From the NCBI GenBank assembly GCA_017473615.1, contig JAFUKL010000018.1:1-56959 (forward strand): a stretch of 56,959 nt of DNA, read 5' to 3'. This document shows, in pieces, positions 50,896 to 56,959 of the stretch. Position 1 is the first letter of the stretch. Each line of letters begins with the position of its first letter. Source of the DNA: Muribaculaceae bacterium. GTDB lineage: Bacteria; Bacteroidota; Bacteroidia; Bacteroidales; Muribaculaceae. Made by a program: the position numbers and the translations under genes. The notes below the pieces were generated by a model that did not search any database, had not been told where the DNA came from, and saw nothing but the letters and a program-made list of their open reading frames with translations.

Positions 50896-50944
50896 AAGTG
50901 ACCTCAAAATTTGGACGGATAAAAAAATTCTTATAATCGAAAAA

Positions 50945-50978
50945 ATGAGACTGCCGCGTGGCAGTCTCATTTTTTTTG
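50945..50978. terminator. Bidirectional terminator of rpe and the carboxyltransferase gene
   Basis: ATGAGACTGCC (50945-50955), tetraloop GCGT, GGCAGTCTCAT (50960-50970): 11 perfect base pairs with eight T residues after and an A-run before. Confidence 0.9.
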
Positions 50979-50998
50979 ATTAGTGTAATGCCGTTGGC

Positions 50999-53182
50999 TT
51001 AGCCTACGAACTCGATGATAGGTTGTCCGGCTGCTATCACTTCACCTTCTTTGACGAGAATGCGCTTAACGGTATAATCACCTTCACTTTCTATCTCGTT
51101 CTGCATCTTCATAGCCTCATACATCAATAAAGACTGACCTTTCTTAACCTTGTCGCCCGGTTTTACATGAAGCTCGATTACGGTACCGCCCATAGGAGCG
51201 TTCAAGGTAGGTCCGCTCACCGGTCCTTCTTCCACTTCTGCAGCGTTAGGGTCGACAAATTCTATCATAGGTTGTCCTGATTGAACTACTTCACCCGGAT
51301 TGACAAGAATGCGTTTTACGGTATAGTCGCCGTCACATTCTATCTCGTTTTGCATCTTCATTGCCTCATACATCAGCAACGATTGTCCTTTCTTAACCTT
51401 ATCACCGGGCTTTACCTTGATTTCCACAACAGTTCCGCCCATAGGAGCATTAAGAGTAGGACCTGTTACCGGGGCATCTGCCGATACCTCTACAGGCTTT
51501 TCTTCAACAACCGGAGCTGTGTTTACATCACCTCCTGCTGCAGCAAACTCTTCGGCACGACGGTTTTCCAAGAATGTCTTGGCTACGGTTGGAAGAAGTT
51601 CAAGCAACAGATATTCCTGATTATCCTTTGCCAACTTCACGTTTCCGTATTTAGCCAATACGGGATTTTCAGGACTCTTATAAGAATTTACGTCATAAGG
51701 TACTTCTTGCGCACTGCCGGTAATTTGCTTGCGGAATGCCGAATCTATTGCCACCGGTGTCTTTCCGTACTCACCGCGCACCAATGATGCGAATTGGTTG
51801 GATACATTCTTGTAATCTTCATTACCTGCCTTACGGCTCAATGCCACCATCACAGCCTGGCTGCCCACGATTTGGCTTGTAGGAGTAACAAGAGGAACAA
51901 GACCAGCGTCACGACGTACCTTAGGAATAAGTTTCATTGCGTCTTCAAGCACGTCTTCCGCTTTCAACTGGCGTAACTGAGCCACCATATTGGAATACAT
52001 TCCGCCCGGAACTTCTGCTTCCTTAACGATAAGGTTCGGTTTCGGGAAGTTGAAATACTCTTCAATGGCATGACAAGCAGCAAGAAGAGCTGCTTCGTCA
52101 TTAGCTTTGGCAGCCTCGATTGCCTTATCGAATTGAGCATCGATTTCTGCCGGAAGTGTATCTTTCAATGGGTCAAACGATTTCGGGAAATTATCTTTGT
52201 GCAAATCGAAGTCTTTCAAGCCTTCGCGTATGCCTTTCAGTTCTTCACGTATCTTGCCTACAGCCTCCATGTTAACTTCTACCTCAACTCCAAGTTTCTT
52301 GGCGAAAACGTAGATAAGTTCTATAGCAGGTGCAGCCGAACCTTCACCGAACCACCATATATTAGTATCCAATATATCCACGTCATGAAGAATTGCCATC
52401 AAGCCCGATGCAAGTCCGTAACCCGGAGTGCAATGTGTGTGGAAATCGATAGGTACATTCACTGCAGCTTTCAAGCGCGGCATAAGAGTGGCTATACGAG
52501 CAGGATTCACAAGACCTGCCATGTCCTTCAGTGTGATAATCTTTGCTCCGAGTTTTTCATATCCTTTAGCTTTCTCAACGAAATAATCATCGGTAAATAT
52601 CTTCTTAGGCTCTTGTTTTACCTTCTTTGTGGTCTTTACCACCTGCTTTTTACCTAACAGACGTGCGAAGAAACCGCTTGCGGGCACTTCTTCTTCAACT
52701 TCAACGTCAACTTCTACAGGTTCATCTTTAGGATCTACCGTATAGCATACGGCTCCATCGGGGATTCCGCCCAATTTATTTATGATTTCAACTGATTCCT
52801 TAACGTTGTCAAGGTCATTAAGAGCATCAAAGATTCTCATAATACCCAAGCCGTTGGCTATAGCCTCCTTGTAGAATCCCTCTATAACTGATGTAGGATA
52901 GGGTACATAGCCGAACAGGTTTCTTCCGCGAGACAGAGCCGTCAAATAAGACTTTCCTTGAATCTTATCGCTAATGGATTTCAATCTCACCCACGGACTT
53001 TCATCCAAATAGCGCATTACAGAATCGGGTACTGCACCACCCCATACTTCCATAGCATAGAAACCGGCCTCCAAATAATATGGTAGCAACTTGTCTATAC
53101 TTTTCTGACTCAAGCGTGTGGCAAATAATGATTGCTGCCCATCGCGAAGTGTAAGATCACGGATTTTCAGTTTCTTTGTCAT
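50999..53182 (-). CDS. oadA: Pyruvate/oxaloacetate carboxyltransferase with two biotinyl domains
   Basis: 727 residues. An N-terminal HMGL-like TIM barrel carboxyltransferase domain (RDGQQSLFATR near 13; K219 in TLKDMAGL, the likely carbamylated lysine; metal-binding HTHCTPG) is followed by a conserved PYC_OADA domain (~330-540). Then come two nearly identical biotinyl domains: 574-644 and 657-727, each with YEAMKMQNE (biotinylated K609 and K692, 83 residues apart). Most relatives have one. A further oddity is an insertion of ~42 acidic then lysine-rich residues at 152-194 in the barrel. It transfers CO2 between oxaloacetate, biotin and pyruvate, as oxaloacetate decarboxylase alpha or pyruvate carboxylase B subunit. 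The partner subunits (beta/gamma, or a biotin carboxylase) are not in the window. Confidence 0.92.
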   Translation of the reverse strand: MTKKLKIRDLTLRDGQQSLFATRLSQKSIDKLLPYYLEAGFYAMEVWGGAVPDSVMRYLDESPWVRLKSISDKIQGKSYLTALSRGRNLFGYVPYPTSVIEGFYKEAIANGLGIMRIFDALNDLDNVKESVEIINKLGGIPDGAVCYTVDPKDEPVEVDVEVEEEVPASGFFARLLGKKQVVKTTKKVKQEPKKIFTDDYFVEKAKGYEKLGAKIITLKDMAGLVNPARIATLMPRLKAAVNVPIDFHTHCTPGYGLASGLMAILHDVDILDTNIWWFGEGSAAPAIELIYVFAKKLGVEVEVNMEAVGKIREELKGIREGLKDFDLHKDNFPKSFDPLKDTLPAEIDAQFDKAIEAAKANDEAALLAACHAIEEYFNFPKPNLIVKEAEVPGGMYSNMVAQLRQLKAEDVLEDAMKLIPKVRRDAGLVPLVTPTSQIVGSQAVMVALSRKAGNEDYKNVSNQFASLVRGEYGKTPVAIDSAFRKQITGSAQEVPYDVNSYKSPENPVLAKYGNVKLAKDNQEYLLLELLPTVAKTFLENRRAEEFAAAGGDVNTAPVVEEKPVEVSADAPVTGPTLNAPMGGTVVEIKVKPGDKVKKGQSLLMYEAMKMQNEIECDGDYTVKRILVNPGEVVQSGQPMIEFVDPNAAEVEEGPVSGPTLNAPMGGTVIELHVKPGDKVKKGQSLLMYEAMKMQNEIESEGDYTVKRILVKEGEVIAAGQPIIEFVG

Positions 53183-53236
53183 AACACAATTTTTTTATTG
53201 AAACAATTTAATTCAAGATTAACATTATTAATATCA

Positions 53237-53244
53237 CAAAGTTA
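53237..53244 (-). promoter_or_regulatory. -7 element of the carboxyltransferase gene
   Basis: TAACTTTG on the minus strand gives a leader of ~48 bases to ATG 53182. Confidence 0.6.
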
Positions 53245-53276
53245 TATTATTTTGTCTTGAAAGCAAAAAAAAAGAC

Positions 53277-53284
53277 TACTTTTG
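53277..53284 (+). promoter_or_regulatory. -7 element of the CpsB-type phosphatase gene
   Basis: TACTTTTG, 29 bases before ATG 53314. It excludes the upstream in-frame ATG at 53257. Confidence 0.6.
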
Positions 53285-53313
53285 CACTATACAAACAAAA
53301 ATATTTCTATTTC

Positions 53314-54051
53314 ATGTTCAGTTTCTTCAAAAAAAGAGAAAAAATCAAGTTACCGTATACGACAGATATACACAGCCATATGCTTCCCGGTGTGGATCAT
53401 GGGGCAGCAAATGCAGATCATGCATTGGAACTTATCAAAGCGCAGATGGAAATGGGTATAAACCGATTCATTTTGACGCCTCACATAACAAAAAGCACTT
53501 TTGAAAACACTCCCGAAACAATAAATGCGGCTTTCGGTTCATTTATGAGTGTTGCAAACGGGTGGGGGATTGATGTGGATTTCCGTGTGTCGGCAGAATA
53601 TCGCATTGATGAATTTTCTATAGCCCAATTTGAAGAGGATAGAATCCTGCCTATGCCTAAAGCTCATATACTGCTGGAAAATGCATATCAACAGGAGCGT
53701 TTGGATTTGGAGCGGATTCTATTTGATATTCAGTTGAAGAACCTTACGCCCATCATGGCACACCCTGAAAGATTTTCCTATTATGCTGCAAGAAAAGACA
53801 GGTATATACAATTACATGGTGCAGGAGTGCTGTTTCAAGTAAACTTATTGTCTTTCGCCGGGTATTTCGGGAAGACTGCACGGCACAATGCAGAGTGGTT
53901 GCTTGAACATAATTTCATCGATTTCCTCGGCAGCGATATTCATCACATGGAGCATGCCGGCGTAATCAGTGAATACATTCAGTCCAAGGATTTCAGAAAG
54001 ATAGCATCACGCCTTGAGGGCAGGCTGCTCAATGACAGCCTGTGGGATTAG
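53314..54051 (+). CDS. CpsB/YwqE-type PHP tyrosine-protein phosphatase
   Basis: 245 residues from ATG 53314. The PHP-fold metal ligands are visible: TDIHSHMLPGVDHG near the N-terminus, ILTPHIT, LEN, IMAHPERFSYY, and the closing GSDIHHMEHA. In Firmicutes and Bacteroidetes such manganese-dependent phosphatases dephosphorylate the bacterial tyrosine kinase that controls capsule chain length (Wzc/CpsD). No kinase gene is adjacent; the Wza-like gene is ~4.5 kb away. Ends 4 bases before the convergent PBP1A gene. Confidence 0.9.
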   Translation: MFSFFKKREKIKLPYTTDIHSHMLPGVDHGAANADHALELIKAQMEMGINRFILTPHITKSTFENTPETINAAFGSFMSVANGWGIDVDFRVSAEYRIDEFSIAQFEEDRILPMPKAHILLENAYQQERLDLERILFDIQLKNLTPIMAHPERFSYYAARKDRYIQLHGAGVLFQVNLLSFAGYFGKTARHNAEWLLEHNFIDFLGSDIHHMEHAGVISEYIQSKDFRKIASRLEGRLLNDSLWD

Positions 54052-54055
54052 ATCT

Positions 54056-56419
54056 TTAATCAAATACGCCCTCTATGGCTTCTTCTTCAGTGTCTACGGC
54101 ATCTACATCGATAGGCACACCATCGATTTCATCACGTCGGCACGGGTCAAACCCCTCGGGGAAAGCAAAGCATACATCCTGACTATATGGCAATGTCTTA
54201 TCTCCATATACGCTCTTCATATATCGCCCATAGATGGGTAATGCCATAGAAGCTCCTTGTCCTTCAGCCATGCTGTTGAAATGTATATAACGTTCATCGC
54301 CTCCAACCCATACACCGGTTACAAGCTGCGGAGTGAATCCCATAAACCAACCATCGGCGTTAAAATTGGTTGTACCGGTTTTTCCTCCCATTTGAGCCGT
54401 CAGATTATAAGGTGCACGGCGGACGCGTCCGCCTGTACCATAATCTACCACATTGAGAAGGATTGATAGTATTTTATAGTATGCTTCTTCGCTTATCACT
54501 TCGGTGTGCTGTGGCACGAAATCGGTTATGACATTGCCTTGATTGTCGGTAATGCGTGTTACATAGAGAGGGTCTACCCGCATCCCTTTATTGGCAAAGG
54601 CAGTGTAAGCCGACACCATTTCGCGAACCGATACATCCACCGGTCCCAAACACAGAGAAATTACCGGATCCAAGTAATTGGTAATGCCGAAATTATGCAT
54701 AAGTCGGACAAGGGCAGCCGGGGATAATCGTTCCATGAGCCGAGCCGAAATCCAGTTGTTGGAATTAGTTAACGCCCACCGTAAATCAACCATTTCGCCT
54801 ATTCTTGCCTTGCCTGAATTTCTCGGTGCCCATTCTTTGCCGTTGGCATCAAGAATCACCGGCTGTTCATTAAGGAATTCATCACATGGTGTATATCCTT
54901 CTTCCATAGCATAAGTGTAGAGGAACGGTTTCACTGTAGAGCCTATTTGTCGGCGTCCGGTGGAAACCATGTCATATTGGAAGAACGAGAAGTTAGGACC
55001 TCCCACATAGGCTTTCACGTAACCTGTAACCGGATCCATCGACATCATTCCTGCGCGGAGGAATGACTTAGTATAGAGCAAAGAGTCGTAGGGTGTCATA
55101 ACGGTATCGATAAGTCCGTTATATGAGAACACTCTCATTTCTCGTTCTTTCTTGAAATCTGCCATTATCTCGTCTTCGCTGTAGCCGGCTTTTTTCAATA
55201 TTCTATGGCGTTCCGTCGATTTAATAGCACGTTTTATCAACGCCTCTTTCTGTTCACGCGTCAATTCCTCACTATTATTTGTATAAGGATTTAACATTCC
55301 CCGTTTCTCGCGCTTGAATTTTGGCAGCAAGTCATTTGACAGGTGTCCTACCAAAGCGGTCTCGGCATACTGCTGCATCCTTGAGTCTATGGATGTATAT
55401 ATTTTTAATCCATCGGTATATACATTGTAATTTGACCCGTCGGGTTTGGTGTTCTTGGCACACCATCCATACAATGGATTGTTTTCCCACGCAATAGAAT
55501 CATCAACATACGCTTGTTTATTCCAGCGGTAAACGGCGTCATCGCGTTCGGGCTTCTTGGCGGTAAGCATGCGGCGAAGTTCTTCGCGGAAATAGGGTGC
55601 AAGTCCTTCCTTATGATCTACCTTATGGTAATCAAGTTCAAGCGGTGTGGTTTGTAAGGAATCTCGTTCCTTCTTTGTTATCATATCGGCTTTCTGCATT
55701 TGAGTCAGAACCATATTGCGGCGGTCGCGTGTGCGTTCGGGGAAACGTACCGGATTGAAATAGGATGGATTCTTTGCCATACCTACCAATGTGGCTGCCT
55801 CCTGTATGTTCAAGTCCTTGGGATCTTTGCCAAAATACACGTATGCCGCAGTCTTTATACCTACAGCATTATTAAGGAAGTCAAACTGGTTGAAATACAT
55901 TTTTATGATTTCGTCTTTGGTGTAAAAGCGTTCGAGCTTAACGGCAATAACCCATTCTATGGGTTTTTGCATCACGCGCTCAAGCACTGTTTCCGATTTT
56001 GGCGAATACAGCAGTTTTGCAAGCTGTTGCGTGATAGTACTACCGCCTCCGGCACTTTTCTGCATAAATATGCCTCGTTTAATCACAGCACGCATCAAGC
56101 CGCGTGCATCTATGCCCGAGTGACTTTCAAAGCGCACATCCTCGGTAGCAATCAGAGCATCGGTCAAGTGTGGTGACAGTTCATCAAAATCCACATAAAC
56201 GCGGTTGCTCTTGTCTCGATAATACCGTCCCAGTTCCACACCGTCATCGCTCATTACCACCGAAGCAAATTTATCGGTGGGATTCTTCAATTCCTCGATA
56301 GGCGGCATATAACCGATAGCTCCGTTGTAAATTAAAGCGAACACTATGGCTGTAAATACCAAACACAGAGCGAATGCTCCCCACATGAATTTTATTAGCC
56401 CTTTTGTAAACGGTTTCAT
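54056..56419 (-). CDS. mrcA: Bifunctional penicillin-binding protein 1A
   Basis: 787 residues. One N-terminal membrane helix (FMWGAFALCLVFTAIVFALIY), then GT51 glycosyltransferase with catalytic E93 in ATEDVRFESHSGID and the GGSTITQQLAKLL motif. A linker follows, then a transpeptidase with SxxK (GSTVKPFLY), SxN (TNSNNWISARLM) and KTG (GGKTGTTNFNADGWF). It polymerises lipid II into glycan strands and cross-links them in the periplasm. The C-terminus is a short acidic tail. Monocistronic, convergent with the CpsB-type gene; a hairpin lies in its leader. Confidence 0.96.
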   Translation of the reverse strand: MKPFTKGLIKFMWGAFALCLVFTAIVFALIYNGAIGYMPPIEELKNPTDKFASVVMSDDGVELGRYYRDKSNRVYVDFDELSPHLTDALIATEDVRFESHSGIDARGLMRAVIKRGIFMQKSAGGGSTITQQLAKLLYSPKSETVLERVMQKPIEWVIAVKLERFYTKDEIIKMYFNQFDFLNNAVGIKTAAYVYFGKDPKDLNIQEAATLVGMAKNPSYFNPVRFPERTRDRRNMVLTQMQKADMITKKERDSLQTTPLELDYHKVDHKEGLAPYFREELRRMLTAKKPERDDAVYRWNKQAYVDDSIAWENNPLYGWCAKNTKPDGSNYNVYTDGLKIYTSIDSRMQQYAETALVGHLSNDLLPKFKREKRGMLNPYTNNSEELTREQKEALIKRAIKSTERHRILKKAGYSEDEIMADFKKEREMRVFSYNGLIDTVMTPYDSLLYTKSFLRAGMMSMDPVTGYVKAYVGGPNFSFFQYDMVSTGRRQIGSTVKPFLYTYAMEEGYTPCDEFLNEQPVILDANGKEWAPRNSGKARIGEMVDLRWALTNSNNWISARLMERLSPAALVRLMHNFGITNYLDPVISLCLGPVDVSVREMVSAYTAFANKGMRVDPLYVTRITDNQGNVITDFVPQHTEVISEEAYYKILSILLNVVDYGTGGRVRRAPYNLTAQMGGKTGTTNFNADGWFMGFTPQLVTGVWVGGDERYIHFNSMAEGQGASMALPIYGRYMKSVYGDKTLPYSQDVCFAFPEGFDPCRRDEIDGVPIDVDAVDTEEEAIEGVFD

Positions 56420-56468
56420 CTATTTTATCTGCTTTATTTGATGTAACTTATAAATTTTGTTTTTCATA

Positions 56469-56502
56469 CAATTCAATCTGTTTTCAAACACTGATTGAAT
56501 TG
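56469..56502 (-). promoter_or_regulatory. Hairpin in the PBP1A leader
   Basis: CAATTCAATC (56469-56478) and GATTGAATTG (56493-56502) are exact reverse complements with a 14-nt loop. They lie in the predicted ~105-base leader between the -7 element at 56532-56539 and the ATG at 56419. Confidence 0.45.
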
Positions 56503-56531
56503 CACTTCTTTTAATTTAAAAGATTTAGCTA

Positions 56532-56539
56532 CAAAAATA
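56532..56539 (-). promoter_or_regulatory. -7 element of the PBP1A gene
   Basis: TATTTTTG on the minus strand; start expected near 56525. Confidence 0.45.
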
Positions 56540-56660
56540 CAAAAAAACCAAGAAACCACACATTTTGGCTTAATAAATCTCTCCCAAAGCCTAAATTTGA
56601 TACTATCATCTTCCTATTAACGTATTTTAGTAATTGGGGGGTAAAATTAAGTATTTTTTA

Positions 56661-56668
56661 TAAATTTG
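56661..56668 (+). promoter_or_regulatory. -7 element of the right-edge lipoprotein gene
   Basis: TAAATTTG, giving a long (about 175-base) structured leader before the ATG at 56850. Confidence 0.55.
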
Positions 56669-56706
56669 TGCAGTTATTGGAGAATAGGCTCTTTAAGAGG
56701 CTATAA

Positions 56707-56753
56707 ATTGGGCGTATTAGCCTAATTAGCCCAATTAGGCTAATATGCCCAAT
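56707..56753 (+). repeat. 21-bp inverted repeat in the leader of the right-edge gene
   Basis: Arms 56707-56727 and 56733-56753 pair along all 21 positions with one G-U and a 5-base loop (AGCCC). The sequence is built from TTAGCC/GGCTAA and GCCCAAT/ATTGGGC units, which continue as GGGCTAATGGGCC up to about 56767. No T-run follows, so it is not a terminator. Confidence 0.8.
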
Positions 56754-56849
56754 AGGGCTAATGGGCCTAAGAAGGCTTTAAAGATTTTAAGTGAGGAAAA
56801 TTGAGACTATATAACTGTTTTTTTAAATTAATTAATTTAAACTGAGATT

Positions 56850-56959
56850 ATGAAGAAAATCTTTATGTCAATGTTTGTAGCAGTGCTTGCCATGGTAGTT
56901 GCTACATCTTGCTCGGAAGAGAAATTTTCTACCGCAGCCGAAGGTGACACCACAGTTAC
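56850..56959 (+). CDS. DUF6562-like lipoprotein, 5' part
   Basis: Only 36 codons fall in the window. The product starts MKKIFMSMFVAVLAMVVATSC with lipobox VATSC and continues SEEKFSTAAEGDTTV, the N-terminus expected of Bacteroidales DUF6562 or related surface lipoproteins. The same family is suspected for the gene cut by the left edge. Assignment rests on the signal peptide and a few residues, so it is tentative. Preceded by a leader with a 21-bp hairpin. Confidence 0.55.
   Translation, partial: MKKIFMSMFVAVLAMVVATSCSEEKFSTAAEGDTTV

Noticed and set aside
1-56959. CRISPR arrays, rRNA genes, complete insertion sequences, prophage
   Set aside because: No regularly spaced direct repeats, no rRNA-like sequence and no transposase, integrase or phage structural genes were seen.

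Overview
The window looks like a chromosomal segment from the order Bacteroidales (Bacteroidota). Promoters carry the Bacteroidota -7 element TAnnTTTG (at least two dozen copies lie just upstream of genes), there are no Shine-Dalgarno sequences, and the gene content is typical: TamB next to a lipidated TamA-like barrel protein, the folP-cdaA pair, DUF4491, DUF5020, DUF5103, a type B L31 protein, and a pyruvate/oxaloacetate carboxyltransferase with C-terminal biotinyl domains. The DUF6562-like surface proteins at both ends would fit a gut Muribaculaceae-type organism, but this assignment is inference.

Layout. 1-4930: the 3' part of a DUF6562-like/beta-helix surface protein, rpsO, typA and a small periplasmic PepSY-like protein. 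4930-13560: lptD, a D-2-hydroxyacid dehydrogenase, an ECF sigma factor with a membrane partner, an HD hydrolase, ilvE, a T9SS-tail-like small secreted protein, DUF4491 and a PAP2 phosphatase. 13559-18311: a TonB-receptor-like outer-membrane barrel and an AT-rich type II restriction-modification pair. 18351-23103: cdaA-folP and an operon of two paralogous sodium symporters separated by a small membrane protein. 23243-32842: the vanZ-like/tamB/tamL envelope operon, converging on DUF5103 and ung. 32941-39971: tRNA-Arg(CCG), a Ca/Na antiporter, a candidate small RNA, DUF5020 porin, tcdA, a flavodoxin-like reductase, tatA-tatC, fabD, DUF3109 and rpmE. 40069-43251: a candidate small RNA divergent from a hemerythrin/LuxR two-gene operon, then mlaE-mlaF. 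43421-47064: etfB-etfA-acyl-CoA dehydrogenase. 47065-56959: a lipocalin-like lipoprotein behind a candidate invertible promoter, an orphan Wza-type export lipoprotein, a UDG-family glycosylase, dedA, rpe, the carboxyltransferase with two biotinyl domains, a CpsB-type phosphatase, PBP1A and the start of a second DUF6562-like lipoprotein.

The main themes are envelope building (LptD, TamB/TamL, MlaEF, PBP1A, TatAC, DUF5020) and central or redox metabolism (EtfAB/acyl-CoA dehydrogenase, carboxyltransferase, Rpe). The signals most worth following are non-coding. One is a 17-bp perfect inverted repeat around a promoter-bearing 188-bp segment at 47196-47417. The second is a divergent control region at 40069-40305 with two matched palindromes 32 bp apart, between a putative small RNA and a hemerythrin/degenerate-receiver LuxR operon. 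The third is a short terminator-ended transcript at 34191-34270.
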